From Alphaproteobacteria bacterium (GTDB lineage Bacteria > Pseudomonadota > Alphaproteobacteria > Sphingomonadales > Kordiimonadaceae): a DNA stretch of 64,000 nt. The translations under genes and the position numbers were made by a program. Of the stretch, positions 1-8,944 are shown one piece after another. The stretch spans positions 62,001 through 126,000 of the forward strand of contig JABXIS010000017.1 in NCBI GenBank assembly GCA_013372975.1, given 5' to 3'. Numbering within the stretch: the stretch's first letter is position 1; each line of letters begins with the position of its first letter. The notes under the pieces are model-generated. The model had not been told where the DNA came from and made no database searches. It was given only the letters and a program-made list of their open reading frames with translations.

Positions 1-2
1 GC

Positions 3-1100
3 CAATTTGAAGATACTTTGGTCAGCCACGCCTCTGCGCTCGAAGAAGCAGGCATCCCACTCTACATTGCCCAAAACCGAAATCTGGACGAGATTTTTTC
101 CCAGCCATCAGCGGCGATTATCACCGACGCTCACGAAGGCTCCGCAGGCAACGATATTTTGCGGGGCGATTTTGGCCGGGATATCATCATGGGTGCCGCG
201 GGACATGATCAAATTTGGGCAGGCGCCGATGACGCCGGCGATGACCTGTTTGTCGGCGGCGCGGGCAATGACAAGATAGGTGGTGGCCGCGGCGATGATT
301 TCATCATTGGGGGCGGCGCAACTGAGGGCGCCACTGAGGATTGGTTGCCCTTCAATGAAAACACCTCACTGGCCGGTGCAGATACCCTTTTTGGCGGAAG
401 CGGCAATGACACTTTGCTTGGGGGCGGCTGGAACGATGCATTAATAGCTGACAATGGCCAATATGATGATGGTGAAGCAGACACGACCGCATCAGGAGAG
501 AACAAAATTTGGGCTGGGGCTGGCGATGATATTGCCATTGGTGCGGCGGACAATGACGCAATAGGTGGCGGCGTAGGTTCTGACACCCTCTCCGGGCATG
601 GCGGCAACGACTCAATTTATGGATCAACTGACGGGGACAAGATTACAGGCGGCGATGGCAACGACAAACTGTTTGGCGGCACCGGCGAGCATAGCGATAG
701 CATATGGGGGAACGAGGGTGATGATACACTCTTCGGCGGCGCCGGCGACGACTTGATTGACGGCGGCCAGGGAAACAATCTGGTTTATGGCGGCAGCGGT
801 GATGACCAGATATCTTCTTCGGGGAATGACACCCTTTACGGGGGCGCAGGAAGCGATAGCTTTTCTTTCTCTGGTGAAGATTCAAACGCAATCATCATGG
901 ACTTTGACCTTGATGCCGACTTTCTATCGCTGGCGGATATACAGAATCCTTTTACGGGCCTAGCAGAACTAGTCAATGCTTCGACAAATGCTGTGCAGAA
1001 TGGCCAGCAGGGCGTATTGGTTGACCTGGGAGAAAATGGCGTCCTGTTCCTGGTGGGACTAACAACAGATGACCTGCAAGAAATTGCTATCACGCTATAA
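3..1100 (+). CDS. RTX-type calcium-binding repeat protein, 3' part (5' end outside window)
   Basis: The reading frame is open to the left edge, so the gene begins upstream; about 365 codons are visible. Most of the visible product is a run of nonapeptide RTX repeats of the GGxGxDxLx type (for example GGSGNDTLLGG, GGDGNDKLFGG and GNEGDDTLFGGAGDD). In this family such repeats bind calcium and fold as parallel beta-rolls in proteins exported by type I secretion. The last 80 or so residues leave the repeat pattern (phrases SFSFSGED, IIMDFDLDADFLSLADI, VLVDLGENGVLFLVGLT) and resemble the C-terminal secretion region of such proteins. No catalytic domain is visible, so its activity is unknown. The TAA stop is directly followed by the stop of the convergent TonB receptor gene. 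No type I secretion genes lie in the window. Confidence 0.85.
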   Translation, partial: QFEDTLVSHASALEEAGIPLYIAQNRNLDEIFSQPSAAIITDAHEGSAGNDILRGDFGRDIIMGAAGHDQIWAGADDAGDDLFVGGAGNDKIGGGRGDDFIIGGGATEGATEDWLPFNENTSLAGADTLFGGSGNDTLLGGGWNDALIADNGQYDDGEADTTASGENKIWAGAGDDIAIGAADNDAIGGGVGSDTLSGHGGNDSIYGSTDGDKITGGDGNDKLFGGTGEHSDSIWGNEGDDTLFGGAGDDLIDGGQGNNLVYGGSGDDQISSSGNDTLYGGAGSDSFSFSGEDSNAIIMDFDLDADFLSLADIQNPFTGLAELVNASTNAVQNGQQGVLVDLGENGVLFLVGLTTDDLQEIAITL

Positions 1101-3956
1101 CTAAAACTGGAATCCGGCACGCACATACCAGAGCCCGCCGTTAAAACCAAATGGCGCGGCCCTGCGCGAGAAGGTAAATACACCGTCAGATTGGATGATG
1201 CCCGGTAAAACGCCAGCACCCGCCTGCCCAATCAGATTCCTGTCAGGGTAGGTATCAAACAGATTGTTGACACCAACTGTCAGTTCGACACCCAAAGCCC
1301 CAACCAGATAACTTGCCTGAAGATCAACCAGCCATTTGGGTGAGAAAGTTTGCACATTCTGCCCTTCACCCACGGGCCGGTCACAGGCCCCTTCACACAC
1401 AGTATATTCGCCATATCTGTTGGCTCGTGCAATTAACGAAAATCCACCGCGCCGATAGATCGCACCGAAACTGGCACGGCTCTTTGGCTGCCAGTCCTCA
1501 AGGATTGATATATCCTGCCGGGAAAAAAGCGGTCCAATGTCTCGCCCTCTGATCGATGATGTGATGCTTTCCTTTACCACCCGTGTAGATGTCCATGTGG
1601 CGGCTGCCGTTACCTCCAGCGTGCTCTTCTCCCCGACTTGCCAGTCATAGGAGGCCACAACATCCAGTCCCTTTGTATGAGTATCTGCCGCATTCATGAA
1701 AAACTGTGCATTGGTGATACCGGTTCGGTCCCGGACATCAGGAAACAGCTTAGCGATATCGATGGCGCTAGAGATTGCGATACGGTCCTTAATATTGATC
1801 CTGTAAACGTCAGCGCTCAGGGTGAAATGAGGACGTGCAAAAACTACACCTGCACTCAGATTATAAGATGTTTCCTCATTCAGTTCAGGTACGCCAAGTA
1901 GGCCGGCGATTTCACTATCGTTTCGATAGGTTCCGCGCTCCTGAGCCACAGAGGCACCGTCAATCTCAACAAACTGCGTGGAAATGCTGTTAAAATATTT
2001 CTGCTGGATAGACGGTGCACGGAAGCCACTAGAAACAGATGCCCTTATGGACATAGCAGGCAATACCTGAGCCCTACCCGCAAGCTTGCCTGTAATTTTG
2101 CTGCCGAAGTCGCCATAGGCCTCGAAACGCGCCGCTGCCGATATAACAAACCTGTTTGCGACAGAGGCATCCACCTCCCCATAAAGCGCCAAATTATCCC
2201 TAGCCTCGTCGAGCGCATTTTCGGGTGAAAACCCCCTGAAAACCTGAAAACCTTGTTGATACCGCACGGGGGCTTCAGTGCAAGCAGGACAGACTTCGTT
2301 ATAGGCGCCGCCGTCTGCATAGGAGGCGGTGTCACCTTCGCGAATACTGAATCGTTCCCGCCTCAGTTCTCCGCCAAATGCCAAAGTTAATGCGACTGAC
2401 TTTCCCGGCACTTCTTTTACAAAATTGCCAACAAGTGCGGCCTGAGACACGAACAACCCACCTGCATCCGCTTCTGTCGGGCTGGTGATACCCAGCGACG
2501 CATTGAGAGAATTGCGAACAGCATAGTCAAACCGGTTGCGGCCATAGTTGATACCAATATCGGCATCAAATCCGCCGATTGTGACACCACGCACCCCAAA
2601 AGCGCTCGACACATCTTCGATTTCGGTTTCGATCAACGGCAAAAAGCCGTCTGGATAGAGCGCCTCAACAGTCCGGTCCACCTGCGTAACCCGGCGATAA
2701 AAGCCTGCGGAGATATTGTCGCGATTGGAATAGGTGGAAAATGCATAAAAAAGACTTTCGCTCGCAATCGGAAGTTCGGCATTGAGGACCACAGCAACCT
2801 GTTCGCTGTCAGCATCCCCAATGCGGAAATTCCGTCGGTCAAATTCATACTCGCGCGGATCATAACAGGCTTGAGCATTTTCCATCTCCGCACAATTCAA
2901 AACGCCATCTACGCCAAAATACTGCTGTTCAGCGCTGAGGCCTGCGCGATTTGTTGCGCCACGATCGCGATATTCCGCACTCAGCCGCACAAACCCACGT
3001 TCCTTAAGCGGCAAGCCAACACTGGATGCCACGGCAAGAACATCGCCATCCCCCTCATAGGTGGCACCACGGTAAACAGAAAACTCCTGACCCTCAGAAC
3101 CACGTTTCAGGGAAAGACTGATCACACCCGCAATTGCGTCGGAACCATATTGTGCGGACGCACCGTCCCGCAGTACTTCGACCCGGTCCAGCGCAATAGC
3201 AGGAACCGCATTCATATCTGTACCGGTGGCACCACGCCCTACTGACGTATTCACATGTACAAGCGCGCTGGTATGACGCCGTTTACCCCCAAGCAGGACC
3301 AATGTCTGGTCGGGCCCTAATCCACGAAGGGTGGCCGGGCGCAGTGCATCTGTACCATCTGAAACTGAAGAACTTGAAAAATTGAAGCTTGGCAACACCG
3401 ACTGCAATGCTCGTCCGATTTCCGATTGCCCCGTTGCGGAAAGGGAGGCCCCCGAAATTACATCGACAGGCACAGGGGTCTCCGCGGCAGTCCTGCTCCG
3501 CATCCGTGTACCAACAGAAATTATCTCTTCAAATGCAGAAGGGGCAACTGCTATCGGCTCAATAGCCAGTTGCCCCTCCGTGCCTTTTTCTTCTGTTTCT
3601 ATGTTCGCGTCTTCCGCACGACGCCTGATGGTCACTGTGTTCTCGCTTGAGAAATGATATTCGAGCCCTGTGCCTTGTGTGAGCCGGTCCAATGCCTGTC
3701 TGGCATCCATCACACCTTTCACGCCGGGGCTTCTGGGCAGTCGCCTTACATCTACAGCAACAATCAACTGCACCCTGGCTTGTTCCGAGAAAGCAAGAAG
3801 AGCCTTTGAAAGAGATTGTGGGGGAATATTGAAGTTAACTTCATCCGCCTTGGCAGGGATTGCAATGCAAACAAGCAAGCTCAGGCATGCCAAGACACGC
3901 CAACGCTGCCCTAGAAATCGACCAAACCCCTCAGCAATCACATTGGGAACGTCCAT
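1101..3956 (-). CDS. TonB-dependent receptor with N-terminal STN domain (first of tandem pair)
   Basis: Outer-membrane, TonB-energised uptake receptor of 951 residues. After an N-terminal signal segment (about residues 18-38, ending AKA) comes an STN domain (about 39-112, with NIPPQSLSKALLAFSEQA), the module that contacts FecR-type anti-sigma factors. The plug follows (about 150-290, with RGLGPDQTLVLLGGKRRH, GTDMNAVPAIALDRVEVLRDG and AQYGSDAIAGV), then the barrel, which ends in the aromatic residues FQF expected for BAM insertion. A TonB-box-like EEIISVG lies just before the plug. The ATG at 3956 has a GGAGG Shine-Dalgarno 6-8 nt upstream. It lies 96 bp downstream of a second receptor of identical length and is probably in the same regulon. 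The substrate cannot be told; ferric siderophore, haem or organic ligands are all possible. Confidence 0.93.
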   Translation of the reverse strand: MDVPNVIAEGFGRFLGQRWRVLACLSLLVCIAIPAKADEVNFNIPPQSLSKALLAFSEQARVQLIVAVDVRRLPRSPGVKGVMDARQALDRLTQGTGLEYHFSSENTVTIRRRAEDANIETEEKGTEGQLAIEPIAVAPSAFEEIISVGTRMRSRTAAETPVPVDVISGASLSATGQSEIGRALQSVLPSFNFSSSSVSDGTDALRPATLRGLGPDQTLVLLGGKRRHTSALVHVNTSVGRGATGTDMNAVPAIALDRVEVLRDGASAQYGSDAIAGVISLSLKRGSEGQEFSVYRGATYEGDGDVLAVASSVGLPLKERGFVRLSAEYRDRGATNRAGLSAEQQYFGVDGVLNCAEMENAQACYDPREYEFDRRNFRIGDADSEQVAVVLNAELPIASESLFYAFSTYSNRDNISAGFYRRVTQVDRTVEALYPDGFLPLIETEIEDVSSAFGVRGVTIGGFDADIGINYGRNRFDYAVRNSLNASLGITSPTEADAGGLFVSQAALVGNFVKEVPGKSVALTLAFGGELRRERFSIREGDTASYADGGAYNEVCPACTEAPVRYQQGFQVFRGFSPENALDEARDNLALYGEVDASVANRFVISAAARFEAYGDFGSKITGKLAGRAQVLPAMSIRASVSSGFRAPSIQQKYFNSISTQFVEIDGASVAQERGTYRNDSEIAGLLGVPELNEETSYNLSAGVVFARPHFTLSADVYRINIKDRIAISSAIDIAKLFPDVRDRTGITNAQFFMNAADTHTKGLDVVASYDWQVGEKSTLEVTAAATWTSTRVVKESITSSIRGRDIGPLFSRQDISILEDWQPKSRASFGAIYRRGGFSLIARANRYGEYTVCEGACDRPVGEGQNVQTFSPKWLVDLQASYLVGALGVELTVGVNNLFDTYPDRNLIGQAGAGVLPGIIQSDGVFTFSRRAAPFGFNGGLWYVRAGFQF

Positions 3957-4052
3957 AACGTACCTCCAATATTTACTGAAACGGTGATTACACCACCATA
4001 ATTGAGACGAACGATAGCCCAGACGTGGGAATAGCGATTAGCTTGGCACAGA

Positions 4053-6908
4053 CTAAAACTCGAATGACATGCGGGCATAATAGTAGCCCCCCATAATACC
4101 CCATGGCATCACAACCCAAGGATACCGGAAATTCCCGAATGCCCCTGGCGCACGGCCATCTGAAATCCAACGCGACATTGCATTATCTTCCAGTTCGTCG
4201 GGAAACTTGTCAAACAGGTTATTGGCACCAAATGCGATAGTCATGCTATCCGATAGGTCGTAGGAAAATTCCAGATCTACAATTGCCGCCGTACCTGGCG
4301 ACGTGGTGCGTTCAATGGCAAGGCCATAATCGTTGGCCGCAACTGCATCAGGTATATTGTTGCCAAATGGTGTGTAAAACGCAGATTCTGTATTCCCGTA
4401 GAAATTTACCCGCATCACCATGCCGAATGCATTACGCGTATAATCCGCAGATACAGACGCCCTTAGGCGCGGTTGCGATTTCTCAACATTCACACGCTCT
4501 GCATAGGGGAAGAAAACATCCTCAGACACCCCAACGGGGGCATTGATGTTTTGAATGGTAGTTTTGTTCCAACTGACAGATCCAGTGAGATCCAGTTCTC
4601 CACCAGCGAGCGGGTGCTTATAGCATGCGACCAGGTCGATCCCACGGGTAAGCGTGTCGATACCGTTTGAGAAAAAAGAGCCAGCTTCGATGGCTCCCAG
4701 GTCTATGCCATCGGGGATCGGCAAAGTAGGCCCCAGAACAATGCGGTCATCGATATCGATCTGGTAGGCGTCCAGTGTTACCCTCATCTGATCACTGGGC
4801 GTCCAGACCAAACCAAGGGATATATTGGTGTTGCTTTCGTGGTGTAGTTGATCAACGCCATAAGCCGCCGGAATTTCATGGCCTTCCGGAGCCACCAGCG
4901 TTTGTGTCAGCCCTTCCGCACTCGTGTTGGTAATTACTGACGTGAAAGCACGCTGAGCAAGCGCCGGCGCACGAAATCCTGTTGAAAGAGCCGTCCGCAG
5001 CGCAACCTGTTCTGACACCTGATGCCTGGACGACAGTTTGCCCGTCAGTTTACTGCCCGTGCGCTCATAGTTTTCAAACCTTACGGCGGCTGTAACGAAC
5101 CAATCCTCCGCCGGTTCAAACTCAGAATCTATGTATAAGGCAACACTGGAACGAGACTTGGAGCCCGCAACACCGGGGCTGTAGCCCGGAAAGCCCTGAA
5201 AGCCACACACAGCCGTTACCGTGGCGTCCAGAATAGAAGGAGCCAAATCTCCATTCACATGCCCACAGGCATAAGACGCGGTGTCACCAGCTTTGATTTC
5301 ATAGTCTTCCAGCCGATATTCGAACCCGAACGCCAAGTTGACAGGTGACCTACCGATTTCGGTTGCACCAGCTACATCAAGATTGGCAGTGAGTTGTTCA
5401 AACTGAAGTGCCCCTGAATTGCCGGAAGTTATTGCATTTTCTGACGGATCATCACCTGCATAATAAGCCTCCGAGGCCAGCGAAACATTGACTGTATTCT
5501 CTGCACCAAAAGCAAATCGCGCCCGTCCATATGTTGCGCTCAGGTCATAGTTCCAACCATTGGTGTCGCTGAACCGAAATCCAATGGCCTGATTGAAATC
5601 CTGCACGTCAGTGCGCTGCAAAGGCAGAAAACCCTGCGGGTAAAGCTGTGGCACACTCCGCGGCGCCTGATGAATATGCCGATAGAAACCACCAGAAAGG
5701 CCATTTCGCTCCATAAGGCCGCCAAAGGCGTATAGCTCTTTGCTCGCATTGCCCCAAAGCCCCATGTTCCAGCTAAGGGCCGTGGCCTCAACATCGGTTT
5801 CCCCGATACGCATCACCACTGTGTCGGTTAGCGAACTTGGGTCTGCGCGGTTGGTTGCTGCACTACTTTGATATTCGCCGGTTAAATTCAGAAATCCACC
5901 GCTTGGCAAGGGCAGGCCAATCGAGGAAGAGACTGCATAGCTGTCGCCATCACCTTTATAGGTTTGGCCCCATTTGGCTGTCGCGGAAAAACCGTCATCA
6001 TAGTCCTTGAGAACAATATTCACGACCCCGGCAATTGCGTCAGATCCGTATTGTGCGGCCGCGCCATCACGCAATATCTCAACTCGTTTGATCGCATTGA
6101 TAGGAATGGTGTTCATATCGGTGCCAACTGCACCCTTTCCAACGGTATTTTGAACATTGACCCACGATTGATTGTGTCTTCTTTTTCCGTTCACAAGCAC
6201 CAGTACCTGATCGGGCCCAAGCCCCCTGAGTGTTGCGGGCCGTACGATATCAGTACCGTCAGAAATTGTGGTTTCGGCAAAATTGAAGCTAGGGGCCAAG
6301 GCCTGCAACAATCGGCCTGTTTGGGTATAACCGTTGCGCCGAAGAGACGACGAGCCGATCACATCCACAGGCACAGCCGTTTCTGTGACAGTGCGGCCTG
6401 GATTTCGGGTGCCTATTGTCACCAACTCTTCCAAAATGACGTCTTCATCTTCACGTGGCCTTGGTGTGGCCTCCACCACCGCCTTTTCGTCAACGTGTGC
6501 TGGCTCTGCAAGGACGACTTCTTCAACTTCCCGAGCCAATACAGTCGACGCCCGAACAACAACTGTATTACGGCCGCTGAAGTGAAACTCGAACCCCGTA
6601 CCGTCCAACAGCGTCTGAAGTGCAGCGACAATATCACGCTCCCCTACCAGTCGCCTTCGTACATTGGAGGTTGCCATCGCTGCAGGCAAAATGATCTGAA
6701 CACCAGCTTGTTCTGAATATTCCAGGAGCGCCTGTTGAAGCGGCAAGCCCCGGATATCAAATTGGACAATACGAGGAATAGTGTCCGAATTCCGGGCGGA
6801 CGCAGGCAATGCAAAAGCCGCCGTGCCAAAAGCCACGACAGCAGTTACCGCAAAAAGCTTGCGCTCCCATGTCCGAGCCGACACAGTGGCGGACACTCTC
6901 GAATGCAT
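4053..6908 (-). CDS. TonB-dependent receptor with N-terminal STN domain (second of tandem pair)
   Basis: This is a 951-residue paralogue of the downstream neighbour with the same architecture. A signal segment is followed by an STN domain (about 45-120, with DIRGLPLQQALLEYSEQAG), a long acidic linker, a TonB-box-like LEELVTIG, the plug (RGLGPDQVLVLVNGKRRH, GTDMNTIPINAIKRVEILRDG, AQYGSDAIAGVVNIVLKD) and a beta-barrel ending SFEF. The start at 6908 is preceded by GGGAGGAA at good spacing. It lies 117 bp downstream of the FecR-type gene and carries a strong hairpin in its leader. The STN domain and position after sigma/anti-sigma genes suggest it transduces its own ligand signal, as FecA does; that role is inferred. 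The two receptors probably arose by duplication and differ mostly in the barrel. Ligand unknown. Confidence 0.93.
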   Translation of the reverse strand: MHSRVSATVSARTWERKLFAVTAVVAFGTAAFALPASARNSDTIPRIVQFDIRGLPLQQALLEYSEQAGVQIILPAAMATSNVRRRLVGERDIVAALQTLLDGTGFEFHFSGRNTVVVRASTVLAREVEEVVLAEPAHVDEKAVVEATPRPREDEDVILEELVTIGTRNPGRTVTETAVPVDVIGSSSLRRNGYTQTGRLLQALAPSFNFAETTISDGTDIVRPATLRGLGPDQVLVLVNGKRRHNQSWVNVQNTVGKGAVGTDMNTIPINAIKRVEILRDGAAAQYGSDAIAGVVNIVLKDYDDGFSATAKWGQTYKGDGDSYAVSSSIGLPLPSGGFLNLTGEYQSSAATNRADPSSLTDTVVMRIGETDVEATALSWNMGLWGNASKELYAFGGLMERNGLSGGFYRHIHQAPRSVPQLYPQGFLPLQRTDVQDFNQAIGFRFSDTNGWNYDLSATYGRARFAFGAENTVNVSLASEAYYAGDDPSENAITSGNSGALQFEQLTANLDVAGATEIGRSPVNLAFGFEYRLEDYEIKAGDTASYACGHVNGDLAPSILDATVTAVCGFQGFPGYSPGVAGSKSRSSVALYIDSEFEPAEDWFVTAAVRFENYERTGSKLTGKLSSRHQVSEQVALRTALSTGFRAPALAQRAFTSVITNTSAEGLTQTLVAPEGHEIPAAYGVDQLHHESNTNISLGLVWTPSDQMRVTLDAYQIDIDDRIVLGPTLPIPDGIDLGAIEAGSFFSNGIDTLTRGIDLVACYKHPLAGGELDLTGSVSWNKTTIQNINAPVGVSEDVFFPYAERVNVEKSQPRLRASVSADYTRNAFGMVMRVNFYGNTESAFYTPFGNNIPDAVAANDYGLAIERTTSPGTAAIVDLEFSYDLSDSMTIAFGANNLFDKFPDELEDNAMSRWISDGRAPGAFGNFRYPWVVMPWGIMGGYYYARMSFEF

Positions 6909-6918
6909 CTGTTCCTCC

Positions 6919-6946
6919 CGTTACTTCGGCATAGGCCGAAGTAACG
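6919..6946 (-). promoter_or_regulatory. Perfect 12-bp stem hairpin in the leader of the second receptor gene
   Basis: The arms CGTTACTTCGGC and GCCGAAGTAACG (6919-6930 and 6935-6946) are exact complements around a 4-nt loop. On the coding (minus) strand the hairpin ends immediately before the Shine-Dalgarno GGGAGGAA. No T-tract follows on either strand, so it does not look like an intrinsic terminator. It could be a stabilising 5' hairpin, a processing or translation-control element, or a DNA operator. Confidence 0.55.
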
Positions 6947-7025
6947 CCCGTTCTTTTCCGCAGGCGTCCCCCAATTGTTATCCTGATTTTTGAATTGTGC
7001 CTACTGGATTGTTTGGCAGTCTGCG

Positions 7026-8144
7026 TTATGACCGCTCATCTGCCACCATCAATATGGTGCTACCGCCCAATCGCACCACCTCAATGGGATAGCCTTCTTG
7101 AAGGCCTTCAAGCCAGGCTTCGATCTGATCAGGGTAAACTGTACCAGTGAAGCGCATGGTGCCCACCACTTCGTCCCCGATGGTGATTTCGTCCGTTACG
7201 TACCGGTTTAATTCGGCAATTACGTCAGAGATCGGCCAATCCACCATGGTCAGCACACCAACCCGCCAGGAAAGGCCGTCATAAACATCAGCCATCTCAA
7301 CAGGTGCCAAAGTGCCGTTCGGTGAATATTCAGTTTGGCTGCCAGCCGTAACAAGCGCCACAGGCTGGACCGCAACATCACTGCGTGATCGGCGATCACG
7401 GCCCTGTTCATCAACCGGACGCACAGCTACCGTGCCTTCAAGCACCCGCACCTGAACATTTGCTGCAGATTTGCGAACATTGAAGACAGTACCGATGGCC
7501 GTAACACTACCCTGCCCTGCATGAACCACAAAGGGACGCTTGGGGTTTTTGGCAACGGTGAATACCGCCTCGCCGCGATCCAGCGTAATACTGCGAGCTT
7601 CCTGAGTGTAGCGAACAGACATGGCGCTACCAGCACCTAGCTCTACAATGGAACCGTCCGCGAGGTTTACAATCTGCTGTTGGCTGGCCGCTGTTTCATA
7701 CCGCAGCGCCCGTACATCAGCACCATCAGGTGCCGAACCAAAAATCAGGAACGTGGTCACAAAAACCAGTGCAAATGTCGCAGCGATCGCGCCGTACCAG
7801 GCAACATTCATCCGTGGACGAGGCGTTTTGGCTTCACGGGCAACCGGAGCCACAAGGCTGAGCACGGACCCACCGGCAGCTTCCGCTGCGGGTGCTGGGT
7901 CCGCCTCACTTGCCTCCCCGCTATCCTGTGCAATCAACTGCCAATCAGATTCGTCAGCCACACCAAGAACACCCCAAAGCGTCTCCATCCGGGCAAAGGC
8001 CCGGCGATGAATGTCGCTTTCAGCCATCCAGCCTTGCCAGGCTTTAAGCTCTTCTGCGTTCATGGTGCCATCCTGAAGGCTGAGGTAATAATCCCCTGCC
8101 TGCTCCAGTGTCTTGGCGTCAATTTGGTTGCTGCTCATTGGCAT
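7026..8144 (-). CDS. FecR-family anti-sigma factor
   Basis: A 372-residue membrane-anchored regulator. The N-terminal cytoplasmic part (residues 5-60, with DAKTLEQAGDYYLSLQDG and AWQGWMAESDIHRRAFARME) is the DUF4880-like sigma-binding region. One transmembrane segment lies near 113-135 (AIAATFALVFVTTFLIFG). The periplasmic FecR domain follows at about 145-245 (YETAASQQQIVNLADGS, LDRGEAVFTVAKNPKRPFVVHAG, VTAIGTVFNVR). The C-terminus (about 290-365) is an STN-like segment. In this family the periplasmic part reads the receptor STN domain and the N-terminus holds or activates the ECF sigma factor. It starts 16 nt after the sigma gene, so the two are cotranscribed. Either ATG of the leading MPM could be the start. 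Confidence 0.9.
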   Translation of the reverse strand: MPMSSNQIDAKTLEQAGDYYLSLQDGTMNAEELKAWQGWMAESDIHRRAFARMETLWGVLGVADESDWQLIAQDSGEASEADPAPAAEAAGGSVLSLVAPVAREAKTPRPRMNVAWYGAIAATFALVFVTTFLIFGSAPDGADVRALRYETAASQQQIVNLADGSIVELGAGSAMSVRYTQEARSITLDRGEAVFTVAKNPKRPFVVHAGQGSVTAIGTVFNVRKSAANVQVRVLEGTVAVRPVDEQGRDRRSRSDVAVQPVALVTAGSQTEYSPNGTLAPVEMADVYDGLSWRVGVLTMVDWPISDVIAELNRYVTDEITIGDEVVGTMRFTGTVYPDQIEAWLEGLQEGYPIEVVRLGGSTILMVADERS

Positions 8145-8160
8145 CTACCGGTTCCTTAAC

Positions 8161-8754
8161 TCACAAACTCCATGCATCCAGTTCATCACCCATCTTGTCG
8201 GTGCAATGAACTAGCGCACGTAAAACATATTTTCTAACCATGCTAGACGTCAGGCCCATCTCTTCGGCGATATCGTCGTAGCTTCTGTTCTTAAACTTGT
8301 ACTCAACAAAGGCATGTCGGCATTTGGGCGGCAAGCTGGAAACACAATCCAACACCCGCTTCAAAGCCTGTTTGGCAGCAGTTGAACGCTCTGGCGTAAA
8401 GCCGAACATTTCATTGACCTGCTGAGGCGCCTCCTGATCAACATAGGCCTGCGCCAGCCCTTTTCGCCTGATCCGGTCAATCGCGATATTGGTTGCGGTC
8501 CGGAACAGGAAAGCCCGCAAAAAACCAATCGTGCTGGTATCATCCAGACGCAGCAGGCGCACATAGGCTTCCTGCGCCACTTCCACTGCTTCATCGTGCG
8601 ACTTGAGCCGCCCTGTCAAATACCGCACCAGCTCTTCGTTATGGTTCTTGAAGAGCATCTTGATATCTTCCTGCGACAAAGCGCGTGCGTCGTCTGCCGG
8701 GGTTTCCCCAACAGGCTTCACATGCTCCTCCCTTTGCCGCTTGGCCGATACCAT
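8161..8754 (-). CDS. ECF-family RNA polymerase sigma factor, FecI-like
   Basis: About 197 residues with region 2 (DEAVEVAQEAYVRLLRLDD, FLFRTATNIAIDRIRR) and a C-terminal region 4 helix-turn-helix (LPPKCRHAFVEYKF, YDDIAEEMGLTSSMVRKYV). These are the two parts of group IV sigma factors of the FecI type. Several in-frame ATGs precede 8754. I chose 8754 because GAGGAG lies 6 nt upstream; the longest frame starts at 8781. It is the first gene of the sigma/FecR/receptor set and probably directs transcription of the two receptors downstream, and perhaps more genes elsewhere. The inducing ligand is unknown. Confidence 0.9.
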   Translation of the reverse strand: MVSAKRQREEHVKPVGETPADDARALSQEDIKMLFKNHNEELVRYLTGRLKSHDEAVEVAQEAYVRLLRLDDTSTIGFLRAFLFRTATNIAIDRIRRKGLAQAYVDQEAPQQVNEMFGFTPERSTAAKQALKRVLDCVSSLPPKCRHAFVEYKFKNRSYDDIAEEMGLTSSMVRKYVLRALVHCTDKMGDELDAWSL

Positions 8755-8872
8755 ACGCATCTCCTCGAACATAAGACGCATAGCATACGGTGTTTGGGAA
8801 TTTTTTTTGACTAAAAAGACAGAAAAGAAGCCACAGCAAAGCCGCCAGCATTTACGCCGTTGATATCAATAA

Positions 8873-8906
8873 GAAAAAAGCGGCGGAACCAGTTGGTCTC
8901 CGCCGC
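8873..8906 (-). terminator. Intrinsic terminator of the RND/LolA-like/barrel operon
   Basis: The stem GCGGCGGA/TCCGCCGC (8880-8887 with 8899-8906) is extended inside by ACCA/TGGT with one bulged base. On the minus strand the hairpin is followed by TTTTTTCTT (8871-8879). It lies about 40 nt past the stop of the barrel gene, where a rho-independent terminator of that operon is expected. Confidence 0.75.
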
Positions 8907-8944
8907 ATCAAGTCAGGGTAAGCGAGGATACCCTGGAGGTTTGT

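Noticed and set aside
120-850. The RTX repeat region as a DNA tandem repeat or CRISPR array
   Set aside because: The periodicity is at the protein level (GGxGxD nonapeptides in frame) with variable DNA; there are no conserved direct repeats with spacers.
1101-8754. Naming the receptors FecA (ferric citrate)
   Set aside because: STN domains and the FecIR context support signalling, but nothing in the barrels identifies citrate or even iron as ligand.
8860-8869. TTGATATCAA palindrome upstream of the sigma gene as an FNR box
   Set aside because: The half-sites lack the four-base spacer of FNR/FixK boxes; a 10-bp AT-rich palindrome alone is weak evidence.
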